DNA of 64,000 nucleotides from positions 38,244,243 to 38,308,242 of the forward strand of contig OZ017796.1 in assembly GCA_963969395.1 (NCBI GenBank), written 5' to 3'. The first letter of the stretch is position 1; every line of letters starts with the position of its first letter. Of this stretch, positions 11,384 through 22,204 are shown piece after piece. Origin of the DNA: Pseudoscleropodium purum. Taxonomy: Eukaryota > Streptophyta > Bryopsida > Hypnales > Brachytheciaceae. The notes under the pieces were generated by a model that searched no databases, was not told the origin of the DNA, and saw only the letters and a program-made list of their open reading frames with translations. Position numbers and translations under genes: made by a program.

Positions 11384-12736
11384 ATGGTGGGTTCGGGCAA
11401 CAAGTCGACGGCCGTGAACAATGGGGTACCCAAGGAGGAGTCTTCGGAATCGTCAGGGTCGCCCAAGGATGGCAGGCTCATGGCGATTGGGAACCATGGA
11501 ACTGCCCCGGCCACGGTGGAGACCGTGACCCGGAAGTTTCAGAAAGGCTCGTTGGCGACGGTGGAGAGTGAGAAGCGGCATTTATTTTGGGAGACTCAAC
11601 CGGTCGGGCAGTTCCAAGATGCTGCTGGGGTGGGTGAGGGGCCGATCGAACCCTCGCAACCAGTGTCGACGGTGCGGCAGGAGCCTTACAACTTGCCCAG
11701 CACGTACGAATGGTGCACTTGCGATCTCACGGACGACCAGACGATGAAGGAGGTGTACACGCTTTTGACGAACAACTACGTGGAAGACGATGATAACATG
11801 TTCAGGTTCGACTACTCGGTGGCGTTTTTGCGGTGGGCACTAAATCCGCCGGGCTATTTCCCGAGTTGGCACATCGGCGTAAGAGCCAAGAGCTCGAAGA
11901 AACTGGTGGCCTTCATCACGGGAATTCCTGCTAAGATCCGAGCACATGAGACGGTGGTACCGATGGCAGAGATCAACTTCTTGTGTGTGCACAAGAAGCT
12001 GAGGTCTAAACGGCTGGCCCCTGTATTGATCAAAGAGGTCACGAGACGGGTGCACTTGGAGGATATGTGGCAGGCTGCGTACACAGCGGGGGTGGTCCTT
12101 CCCACGCCGATTGCCACTTGCCAGTATTGGCACAGGCCTCTGAACCCAAAGAAACTGATCGACGTGGGGTTCTCACGGTTGGCACCTCGCATGACGATGA
12201 GTCGGACCATCAAGCTGTACCGGTTACCCGACGAGGCAGCCACGCCAGGGTTTCGAGTCATGGAGAGACGGGATGTTCCGGCCGTGACGAGGCTGTTGCA
12301 AATGTATTTGTCGCAGTTCCAAGTGGCGCCCCACTTCTCGGAAGACGATGTGGAGTACCTACTCCTGCCCATCGACAACGTCATTAATAGCTTTGTGGTA
12401 GAGAATGCAGAGTCGCACGAGATCACGGACTTCGCCAGTTTTTACACTCTGCCGTCCACGATCATCGGGAATCAGAATTACTCGTTGCTGAAGGCTGCCT
12501 ACTCGTACTACAACGTCGCGACGTCGACGCCGCTCCTGCAGCTCATGAACGACGTTCTGGTCATGGCCAAACAGAGGGATTACGACGTGTTCAATGCCCT
12601 GGACGTGATGCAAAACGAGAGCTTTCTAAAGGAGTTGAAGTTCGGGCCTGGGGACGGGCAACTTCATTATTACCTCTACAACTACCGCCTCAGAGCCCCT
12701 CTTAAACCTACGGAGATGGGGCTCGTGCTTCTGTAA
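11384..12736 (+). CDS. NMT1: Glycylpeptide N-tetradecanoyltransferase (N-myristoyltransferase)
   Basis: Transfers myristate from myristoyl-CoA to the N-terminal glycine of target proteins in the cytosol, many of them membrane-signalling proteins. The single 450-residue exon has the usual NMT length. Residues 1-65 are a low-complexity Ser/Gly/Thr leader, followed by HLFWETQPVGQF, the conserved start of the NMT fold. NMT signature 1 (EINFLCVHK) lies at residues 196-204 with the oxyanion-hole Phe-Leu at 199-200, followed by the acyl-CoA-binding segment RSKRLAPVLIKE (207-218). Signature 2 (KFGPGDG) is at 419-425. The chain ends in Leu; in known NMTs the free C-terminal carboxylate is the catalytic base, so the intact end matters. 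The ATG at 11384 is chosen for its ACCATGG context. No defect is seen. Confidence 0.97.
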   Translation: MVGSGNKSTAVNNGVPKEESSESSGSPKDGRLMAIGNHGTAPATVETVTRKFQKGSLATVESEKRHLFWETQPVGQFQDAAGVGEGPIEPSQPVSTVRQEPYNLPSTYEWCTCDLTDDQTMKEVYTLLTNNYVEDDDNMFRFDYSVAFLRWALNPPGYFPSWHIGVRAKSSKKLVAFITGIPAKIRAHETVVPMAEINFLCVHKKLRSKRLAPVLIKEVTRRVHLEDMWQAAYTAGVVLPTPIATCQYWHRPLNPKKLIDVGFSRLAPRMTMSRTIKLYRLPDEAATPGFRVMERRDVPAVTRLLQMYLSQFQVAPHFSEDDVEYLLLPIDNVINSFVVENAESHEITDFASFYTLPSTIIGNQNYSLLKAAYSYYNVATSTPLLQLMNDVLVMAKQRDYDVFNALDVMQNESFLKELKFGPGDGQLHYYLYNYRLRAPLKPTEMGLVLL

Positions 12737-13750
12737 TTGTCTTCTGCTAGGTTGTAAGGTAGTATTTTAGTGAGAGATCTGCTGGTTTGCTTCGGTGCCA
12801 CCCGCCCACCCACACAGCGGCAGCAGCCACCCTCGTCTGTCTCCCATCATAGGTGCAGCAGTACGATCTTCTAGCTGACAACGTTAGTGAACATTATGGT
12901 TCAAAATATTTTTGTTGTGTTCATTTTCTGATGTCGGGTCTGCGATTGCGGTTCCCTTTTCCAAATGCCAGTATGGAGGGGAGAGGTAGAGAAAGAGAAC
13001 CTGACCTCGAACCCGTTTAGCTGACGATTTGTCGATGGGTACAGTAGTGACGGATGGAGGTGACGGATTGAGGCCCTAAACATTTTGTGTAGTTCACAAT
13101 GGTTTCAGTTCGTCTGAAGTTGGGAGTCCGTGTACTTAATATTCCGGGACGTGGAGACTTGAGAGTTTAGTATGCCCGTAAAGTATCCCGTGAGTTCATC
13201 GCACACTCGTGGAAAGCTGGGATGGGCTGGCATCTTGTTTAGGGTGCAATTTGACTGGGCTGGGCTGCCCACTATGAGCTGTTTCGCACTGCAGTAGGGC
13301 AGAGTTGTTGGGAGAACGTGATGTGGGACGTTGGTCTCATGTCTCCGTTTGCTTTGTTAAGGCAGAAACACCTAATTGCAACACCTTCTCTGTCCTACAC
13401 CTAGAAAATGGACTTGAATGAACACTTGGAACATACCACTGTAACTTTTCAATAGCAACCAATGGGAGGTGAGGAGATTCTTGAAGCAACCATTTTGTGC
13501 TTCTTTAGGGTTGTCCATTGAAAGTGAGTTACCGTTATGCATTACGGGTGTCGCGTTGGATACATTTTGGGCAATGTTAATAATATTTGATAGTCCGTCT
13601 GTCGGTCTTGTCGTTGTTGCGGCTGCAGCACTCAGCCCGGGCGCAGGTGGTGTGCTGTATGTTTGGTGCAGCTAAGCTAGCGGATCCCTCCCTCCCTCCC
13701 TTGCATTTGTTTTCATTCTCCCTCGGCTGCTGCATGCGCGCGCGGTCGCT
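12737..13750. other. NMT 3' region and intergenic DNA
   Basis: The first few hundred bases are the probable NMT 3' UTR. Beyond about 12.9 kb the DNA is fairly GC-balanced, but open frames are short and match nothing known. A CT-rich tract (GATCCCTCCCTCCCTCCC) at about 13680 precedes the exon-like fragment that follows. Confidence 0.4.
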
Positions 13751-13756
13751 CCTCCC

Positions 13757-13795
13757 ATGGTCGTAGAGAAGCTCTGCTCCCCTTGCCGCTCCAGG
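13757..13795 (+). other. Orphan first-exon-like fragment
   Basis: An ATG frame (MVVEKLCSPCRS) stops at a good donor, CCAG|GTATTA, and follows a CT-rich, promoter-like tract. No matching second exon was found before the repeat that begins at 14411. It may be the 5' end of a gene cut short by repeat insertion, or a non-coding transcript start. The product is unrecognised. Confidence 0.25.
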
Positions 13796-14410
13796 TATTA
13801 TCTTTTCTTCATCACTCTATCGGACTCCACTTCTCTTCCTAATGTCTTCTTTCTGCCTTCCGAACCTTGCTTTGATCTGCAGCCCTCCTTTGCCTCTTCT
13901 CGATCGATCTCGACCCTCTCGTTTCGCTTGTATGTCTCTCTCTCTCCCTCTTCCTCGACCCTGTTCGCTTGATTTTCTTTGTGATCTAAGCTTTGCCGCC
14001 AGTCAACTCGACCAAATTCTTGTTTATCCTCTTCAGCTTTAGTACTACGCCAGGGTCCTGCTCGAAGGGAGAGTTGGCTGCGTGGCTATTGAAATGGGTT
14101 CAATGTAGCCACCGGCGCGTTCTTCAGCATGCTAGCCCTGGTGTGCTCAGCGGAACCTCGAAAATCCAGTGCACTGAGATAGCAAGACGCACATGCGTCA
14201 CCCCTTTGGTTGACATGCCGCGAGATATCCATTTGTTTTCTACAACAGGTTGTCCAACTTGCTAGCTATGCACACTGAAGTAGTCTACCCGTGTTTGCTT
14301 GCTTCTACTATAACTCTGCTCCTTGTGTGCCCTACCCTGAGCGAAAGTTTGTCCATTTCTCAAATGTATGTTATCTACTTATCCGAATTTTGAGCACAAT
14401 GTAAACTGTG
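13796..14410. other. Possible intron or UTR-like DNA, no gene recognised
   Basis: This pyrimidine-rich, GC-balanced sequence is unlike the AT-rich repeats around it, so it probably belonged to a transcription unit. No exon could be confirmed. Confidence 0.3.
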
Positions 14411-15802
14411 TAAGGTAGGAGGCTGTAATTGTGACCCTCTCCTTGCAACCGCCCCATAGCTGATTGTAAAATGGATGGGAAGTGATCTTTAAACGGACCA
14501 CTGTTGCTGTTGCTATTGGATGAATCAAGAAAAAATTTACTTATTTTATTTGAAGAGCCAATCATTTCCTCCATGGTTCATAAATCACTTTAGAAGTTGC
14601 AAGGGGATAGATTTTGGGTCACACATAGGTACCTACGACAGAAATCTTTGAAAACTCATAACTAATTCAAAAATGCTTCAAAAAATATGAAACCACTTGT
14701 GTTACATTAGGCATTCATTTTTCTTTCTCTGAAAAATGAGCTAAAAATATTTATGTTCACGCAAACCTATGAAAAAGGTGGATCAGCCCTTAACTCTGGA
14801 ATGACCTGATTCATTGGCAGACAGCCAGGAGTCTTGAAAAGATGAGTAATTTGCAAGAAAGAATGTGGTGAATTATGTCATTGCATGACACAAGTAACCG
14901 TAAGATGTAAAGTGGCAGGACTAACGTGAGGATGCTGCAAAGTTCAACTGTAAGAATTAGTGACTGTTTTGGAGATAATAGGTTTGACCAGTACAAAAAG
15001 GCTGTTGACTTTCTTGGGCAGGGGCTTTGTGTTGCACAAATGACGTGGCAACTTGCACAGGATAAGTAGGGAAATTACAAAACAAAGTGAAGTGGATAGA
15101 GTGAGGTCAGCAAAACAAAGTGAAGTGGATAAAAGAGGATGTGGAGCTAATGGAAAATAAGTCCAAAATTTGCACATGTTGGAGATTGCAATGCCATGTG
15201 CTTGGAGCTATGATGAAAAAAACTTCCATTTTTTCATTGAAACCCATCCCATACTTTGAGACTAGTCACAAAATGTCAATGATTTGAGCAACTTGCTCGC
15301 CTATACCACTATAGTGTAGTATTTTTTAAGAGAGAAATGAAGTGGACTTCGTGTCATAGTCACATGTTGTTGTTGTTACCTCTATTGTTGTACATTGTTC
15401 GGCACAATTGTAGATGCTCCTGTACCATTACTTTAGATATTATCTTTTCTTATAAAATAGATGACAACAGACAAACATTCATGCCTGAACCAAGTAGCCT
15501 AATTGAAATCTTTGTACTAGCACACTACTACGATGGCACAAATTTTGCATAGGGCACTCTCAAATTCAAGCAAAAAGTTGATATGCTTCACTTCAAATTT
15601 TTGTCTCTCCATATCACTTGCTACTTTGTCGTCACATTCATTATGAGTGGACTTAGGACTCGATTCTAAGCACCCACAAAAATTAATGGATGAAAATTTA
15701 CTATTCTCTATCAACTATCAATTCCCCATTTTGTTTATCATTCAATTTTTGGACATTGAAGCATTCTAGGGTTAAAGGGGCATTTTTAGAGCCTCCTACC
15801 TA
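14411..15802. mobile_element. R2 family non-autonomous element, long copy
   Basis: The left end is TAAGGTAGGAGGCTGTAA. The right end is the complement of TAGGTAGGAGGCTCTAAA, a terminal inverted repeat of about 14 bp. The 14510-14860 part is homologous to the interior of the second copy at 63025-63422: shared blocks include GAGCCAATCATT, GGGTCACA, ACCTACGAC and GAAACCACTTG. The rest (about 14.9-15.8 kb) is present only here. No transposase is encoded. Confidence 0.6.
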
Positions 15803-16251
15803 AATGCAGTTGAGGGTGTGAAGTAGGTTGATAAGTGAGCGTTTTCCAAGGCAAGTTCATAATAAAACTTGTTTTCAAACAAACATACTAAATGTATCTC
15901 TAGCTTCTCCGTGATAACATGTTTGTCGTTATTTTTTACATTAATAATTCTCTTGATTTTGAAGTTGTTACTATTGCTCAATGAGTTCGAAAGTTGGGCA
16001 CCTAGCACGTCCACTTCTTTATAATAGTTGTTGTTGACTCTTGCTTCGACAGAAGCTACATGTGAAGCTACATGTGAGGAAGTTTGAATAAGGGCTTTAT
16101 TTCTAAAGCGAGCCAATACACATGGATAGAGCCAAAGCGTCTCAAAGATTGGCTGCTTGTTAAAGTCAAGCACAACGGATGAGCTAGGTTTTATGATAGA
16201 ACCACCCATTGTCAACAACTTTAGGCATTCCGTATATGTTGTATAAGGCAA
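15796..16251 (-). other. Open frame of uncertain status
   Basis: A 151-codon frame with no ATG at its start overlaps the R2 right end. It matches no family I recognise, is Asn/Ser-rich and has no splice context. It is probably a chance or transposon-derived frame and is not annotated as a gene. Confidence 0.15.
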
Positions 16252-16461
16252 TGTACATTTTCATGATTTGATTAGTCCCAACTTTTAAAAGGAGGGAACA
16301 CATGTTCCACACTTTGGTTGGAAATTTATTTTGGCCTTAATTGCAACTATTTTTAGCTAGGTTGGGAATAGATACTTGGTTGACAATGGATGGTTTTACC
16401 ATACCTATCAACTAATTCTAAATCAAGGTAGCCCTCAAGCATTGAATCAAATTTATGACTA

Positions 16462-17395
16462 ATTAACTCCTAAAGTTCCTTGACTATATTTTTGCCAAGA
16501 ACACTCCAAAACTACCATTTCTTATACTAGTTTCAAAATTTAGGAAAAAAAACATTTTTGGACACCTGTAACCATAGGATATTGTACCACACTAGATTGA
16601 AAAGATGTAATAAAAATTTCAGAAATTTCCATCATGTAGATTGCATGATATTAGCATTTGAAGTGACAAAAATCATGTTTTTGTCTCTCAAAAATCGGGC
16701 AACTAAATTTCATAAGGTCACATTTGTATGAAAAAATGTTCTAAATGATTTCAACTCTTTGGATTCATTCTTCAAGGCATGTTGTCTATATGCTTGAAAT
16801 TTTTTAGAACATTTAAAGTTGTACAACATATAGGAAAAAAATAGTAAGTAGAAAGATATAGAGAATGGTTTAAAATACTAAATTATTAACAATTTATTTA
16901 TAGAATTGACAAATGTTAATTCCAATGGTTGTAATGTTGTAATAAGCAATCTTCATTTAATGTTTTAATTTTTTCCAAAAATATTGAAAATTGAGTTCAA
17001 TAAAAGACTTCAAAGTTTATTTTGGGATAAAGAATCCATAATTGCCTACAAACTAAAACACTTCATAACTTTTGACTCATTGATCAAAATAGAATGATTC
17101 AAAGCTTTTAATGTATATATAAATCTAGAAAACTAGTTTCAAATTTTGGTTTTTGAAAACAATGATTTTTTCAAATTTGCCCAGATTGTGTGAGTTGAGA
17201 AACAAACTACTTATTAGGCTATAACTTTTGACTCATATTTTCAAATGTCTTGAAATTTGGTGCAAATGAAAGATATTCCTCATCCACACCTTCTATCAAA
17301 ACTTGGGCTAAAAAAATGGAGATCTCGAGTCACACGCACTTGCCCAAAATTTCTATGTTGCCAAAAAATGCAGTTTGGTCCTTCAGGGGTTAATT
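16462..17395 (+). mobile_element. R1 family non-autonomous element, copy 1
   Basis: The left end is ATTAACTCCTAAAGTTCC; the right end is the complement of AATTAACCCCTGAAGGACC. The interior contains the family's marker blocks: AGGAAAAAAAACATTTTTGGA, CATAGGATATTGTA, AATGGTTGTAATGTTGTAAT and TTTTGACTCATTGATCAAAA. Its length is about 934 bp. No coding capacity is seen. Confidence 0.7.
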
Positions 17396-18511
17396 CTTTG
17401 GATCAATTTGTTGAGGGTTGTGCGCAATTCCTTTTAAGACTTTTGTGTTGGTGATTTTGAGTGGACTTTAGAACATTGGGGGAAAGTTTTATAAGAAAAT
17501 TGATGCATTTTTTACCTTTTAAACAAGGTTCTAGATTTTTTTTCTAATTTGGAAACTTGCCCAAAGTACCTTTTTTCTAGTTTAAATCTTACAATTTTTT
17601 TTTTCCATGTAGCAAATTATTGGGTTTTTTATTTTCACTTTGACATATTTCCAAACTATGATGAGTATATATTAGGCAAATATATTGTGTGTAATGGTTT
17701 TGAAGGGTTCATGAATGTTGCAAAATGTAGTAACTTTGGTAGGAGTTGAACTTGGGGCTCTTACCATCTTGGAGTTAAGGATGTAGCCTTCTAAAAATAT
17801 AAAGATTTAAAAGAGGGTCCAAGTATTTTTTGGAGGTTAATTAGTACAAAAAAACATGCAAGTCACAACAACTGATTTTTCTCACAATGAAGTGCATCAC
17901 ATGAACAAGAAGCATCACTTGGGCTTAGTTGAATCAAAGAACACAAGTAACTTGAAGAGCTATCATACTAAAAGAAATACTTATGATGGCAATATGAATG
18001 ATGTGATTAAACTCTCATTTGGCCCTTCTAATGTAATCCTAAGTACAACTTTTAAATTCTTGTTGTGAAGCCCATTTCTAATATGATTTTTTATCAGATT
18101 TTGCACACTAAATACTCTTTGACAAATTGCAATAGATATACATTGCACTTGAAGCAATTCAGTAAGCACAAGCAAGTTAGGATAACTAGTTTGCAACAAA
18201 TGACTCTATGTAATCATGCCCCAAAGAAAGATTCATAGCATAGATTGACATAAGCTAATAAGCATATTGCTTTCATACAAAGGTTAATAAATATAGGATG
18301 TTGTTGTCATTTTTGGTACACAAATTAATAATTATATCAAGGCTAATTATCAAGGTGGGCCACCTTCCTCACTAGCCAAATTTTTTTGTCCTATTCCCCC
18401 TTCCCTTAGTTGCCTCTTAGAAAAATAAAAATTCCAGTAGTAAATATCCTAAATTTTGCTAGGGTAGCCAATCAAATTGTTCGAACTTTTTTATACTACT
18501 TGGTCAATTTC
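17396..18511. other. AT-rich spacer between R1 copies
   Basis: No gene was recognised. The short frames are low-complexity. Confidence 0.4.
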
Positions 18512-19177
18512 TTAACCCCTAAATGATTTTGACTATGTTTTTACCAAAACCACTTCCAAATTGCCATTTCTAATACATGTACCAAATTTTAGGAAAAAAA
18601 CATTTTTGGATGCATTTAACTATAGGATTTTTTAAAATATAAATTGTTAATAATTTATTTATGGAATTGAAAAATGCCAATCCCAATGGTTATAATGTTG
18701 CAATAAGCAATCTACATCTTATTTTTTATTTTTTTCCAAAAATATTAAAAATTGAGTTAAATAAAGGACTTCAAAGTTTGTATTAGTATAGAGATTTAAT
18801 ATCAATCTACAAACTCCCACAAACTAAAACTCCTGAGAACTTTTGACTCATTTATCAAAAATGGAATAATTCAAAGCTTTCCAAGTATATACATATCTAG
18901 AGAAACAATTTCAAATTTTAATTTCTTAAAAAAATGATTTTAAAAGAAGTTTTTCTTGCTACCTAGGTTGCCTATTGAGCAATGAAAAGTACATATTATA
19001 CAATAACTTTTACACCGTGTAGTCAAAAGTTATGAAAATTGTTGGGCCTTAAAGCTACTCCAGGGGGGCATATGTTATGTTAAAATTTCAAAGAAAATAA
19101 AGAAAGTTTCCATTTATAGTGAGCTATCCAAAAAAATTATGTTGCCAATAAACACAATTTGGGCATTTAGGGGTTAA
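18512..19177 (+). mobile_element. R1 family element, copy 2 (internally shortened)
   Basis: The ends are TTAACCCCTAAATGATT and the complement of TTAACCCCTAAATGCCC, a near-perfect terminal inverted repeat of about 14 bp. The interior follows copy 1 (ACATTTTTGGATGC, AATGGTTATAATGTTGCAAT, TTTTGACTCATTTATCAAAA) but lacks about 270 bp. Confidence 0.75.
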
Positions 19178-22147
19178 CTTGACATTTTTGAATTGGTACC
19201 TCATTCCAATGTTCTCAATCAATGTCATTTGGAAATCTTCAAATAAATTTGACTAGGTCATAGCTAAACCTCAGTACTTCCTAGACATTGCTTGAGAAGT
19301 AACTACAAAGGGTTGTGAGTATGATTCCAAAGAAACGAGGATGTGGTGATGGTGATTAAAAACAAATCTATTAACCCCTAATGTAGGTTCATGAATTGGA
19401 TACTATCACTGTACAGGAAGGGCTCCCAAATACATGTTGCCTAAAATCCCTTGCATTTTGTCTCATAAAGCTGAGAATTATTTTGGAGACACCATTACAA
19501 AAGACGATGAAGGCCTCAAAAATTTTAGAAGCTTTGCAATAGTCGAAGTCTTGGAAACATTTTTTGTATGAATTTTGTAATTGCAAGCACTTTGATGTAG
19601 AAGTCTAGTGGCCATGGGGTCCCAAATACTGTAACCGGTCACTATTTATACATCTTTGGGATGTTGTTGTACATAGCAGGTTGTCTCTATCTCCTTCAGA
19701 TTGGGACCACAACTAGCTCTCTTGATCACATTTTAACAACCTTATCCGCTATTACAATTTCAATACAGGCAAGGCAAGGCATGTGATTGCCAAGGTGGCT
19801 CAATTATAGTCTGCAACACGAATTCACAATGGTTTAGGAAGACTCCACCTCTTTAGGTGAAGTTCAAGGCCTATAGAAAACATCTCTTTCCCTAACCACT
19901 AGCAACCAGCCAAGCCCTTCTCATGTCAGGTGAACAGAAGACGTACCTTGAAGTGTGCGAAATACCTAGAGAAGGCACGAGAATGCCAAGTATCTAGTTA
20001 AATACTGCAAAACACACATTCTGTAGGCCCCTAGTGCCGTATGCTACGTTTTTTGGTGATTTTTTTTTCTCCTTAATTTTCTTTGACTCTTTGCCCACAA
20101 GATTATAGTTTTCAGTATTCCCTAGAAAACCCTAAATCTAAGTCTAAAACAACAAAGTTCCCCAACCGTAGGCCGATTCTGCTTACTACCTGCAAAAGGG
20201 GTTAATGGGCAAATCAAGAGGATGAAGAGTTGGTACTGTGGACATTGTAGACTATGGTGGTCTACCTTACTTTTCTTCTAAAAGCTAGTCTTTCTCTACA
20301 TAACACTCTTTTTCAAAATTAAATTATGTTCTTGGCAAGCCCTTCATAGAAACTACTGGGTCTTATTTTGATACTTAATATGTTTCTTGGCATCTACTAG
20401 AATATCAAAGATATTTGGTACCTCACCTTAATCCTACAAGGATTGGCCCATGACCATTGATTCAAGCTTCATTGAGTATCCATAGTTTTATTTGCTACCA
20501 TTTTGTAACTACTATAGATATAAATGAAAAAATTTACATTTATTTTTCAGAGAATGATAAAGTCAATAGAAGATTTTTAGCAACTATGGAGGGTTGCAAG
20601 TTCCCTAGATTGCCAACATCAGGGGAACAACCTCGCAGTTGCTTCCTAATGTGTATGGCAACTGCAATGTCACCAATTTTATTTTGTTTTTAAATTAATT
20701 AATTAATTAATTTTTTCATCCTAAATTTTTTTTAAATTAAAAAAAAACATAATTGACAACAAGAACAATAGAAACAAGGTTGGGGAAACAAGCCTAAAAC
20801 GGTCTTCCCGACCCCCTAGAAATCTCCTAAGGCATACAGTGACAAACAAAATTAAGTACCAATTTGAATTGGTTTCATTCAAAGAACCATACTATAAGCA
20901 TCAATTGATAAAAATATATAATATTTTATATACACCAAAATTGTAGTGTGTGACATATTATACATTACCATGAAAGTTTGAAGAAAAAGTTAGTTGTGAT
21001 TTGAAAGAAAATTAATTTCAAAATTAGTCAAGTCTAAACTTAGTTTTATTCAACATGATTTGGAATTACTTTACCTTTTGTCAATTTTTTCTAAGAACTC
21101 AAAAAAAAACTTTTTGTGCCTTGGCATATAGTATACATCATTTTAGATTGTTGTACAAAAATTGAAGGAAATTGACATTTATAGAATTGAAAATATCAAT
21201 AGTTTGACACGCATGCAAATGATATTGGTTCTCACAATATTTTAATTTTTTTGGAATTGAGAGCATGGGATAGCATTAGCCATTGTAAAGAGAGTATAGG
21301 TTGCTATATGGACCATTGTTACATCTTAATACCTTCACATTTGAAATATTTGTTGAATTGAACAATGCATTCAATTTATATATTATAATCTTATAATGCA
21401 TTTTCAAGCTCAATCTTTTTGTCCAAGGACTGAAATTCATAATGCACATAATTGATTCAACAATTCTGAAAAAACTAAATTTATCATTGTCAATATCTTG
21501 TATACTTTTAAAGTGCCAAAATTGTTGAAATTGTAAACTTGCAAGTATAAAATGTTAATTTCTTCTACAAATTCTTTCTATCTTTACAAAAAGAAGAAGT
21601 TTCTTTAAAATAAAACTAGTGGGCCCTGTGCCGTTGCCATGGTCAAAACAAAAGAAAAAATAATTTTCTAATTTTTTTAATTCATAAAAACTTCAAAATT
21701 CAATAACTTTCATGTCTTAGATTGGAATGCCATAAAACCAAGCCCATGCACCCCTCCTCGCCAAGGGCTTTCCAACAATACCAAACACACGAACAAGAAA
21801 TGCACGGTATGGGAGATCTCAATATAACAAACAAACAAACACCTAATTTAATAGAAGGATTTCCAAACTTTTGGGAGATTATACAAGCAGCTATACTACA
21901 ATTGACTTTATCTTTGTAGCATTGAAATACTTTCTAAAAATGTACTTTTGGCAAGCTTCATCACATGTAGCTCCAAAGCCTCCTCCCTTTAGTCCATAGC
22001 CAATAAATATTTGGTAGAGAATGTTAAACTTGATACCTACGTGTAAGGCATACAGTACTGGATCGAAAACGTTCTAAACTGTTGAGAACGTACCAAACCA
22101 ACCAGCTATGGGGAACAGGTGAAGAGAGCATGTTCCCAATAAGTTAT
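19178..22147. other. Gene-free stretch upstream of the ACT-domain gene
   Basis: A GC-balanced part (about 19.3-20.3 kb) contains an AAACCCTAAATC telo-box-like motif near 20130, but no exon was confirmed. The rest is AT-rich, with a (TTAA)n run near 20695. The last 200 bases are the ACT-gene promoter. Confidence 0.4.
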
Positions 22148-22175
22148 GAAACCCTAAAGCCCGGTCTAGGGTTTC
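22148..22175. promoter_or_regulatory. Palindromic telo-box pair
   Basis: GAAACCCTA (22148-22156) and TAGGGTTTC (22167-22175) are perfect 9-base complements around a 10-base spacer. Each arm carries a telo-box core. It lies 23 bases before the ACT-domain start codon, so it may act as a DNA element or as an RNA stem in the leader. Confidence 0.7.
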
Positions 22176-22177
22176 CG

Positions 22178-22204
22178 ATGTCAATCTCGAAGGAACGATG
22201 CTGA
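22178..22204 (+). promoter_or_regulatory. uORF overlapping the ACT-gene start
   Basis: An eight-codon ATG frame in another phase ends with a TGA inside the main start region (ATGCTGA; the main ATG is 22198-22200). Translating it would make ribosomes skip or reinitiate at the main start, so it may lower expression. This applies only if transcription starts upstream of 22178. Confidence 0.5.

Noticed and set aside
11158..11571. 137-codon frame overlapping the NMT start
   Set aside because: Out of frame with NMT and without homology; it is leader sequence.
11854..12426. Minus-strand open frame of 190 codons inside NMT
   Set aside because: Antisense shadow of the well-supported NMT exon.
17740..17800. 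Sequence resembling a tRNA T-arm (GAGTTGAACTTGGGGCTC)
   Set aside because: No matching acceptor, D or anticodon arms could be placed around it.
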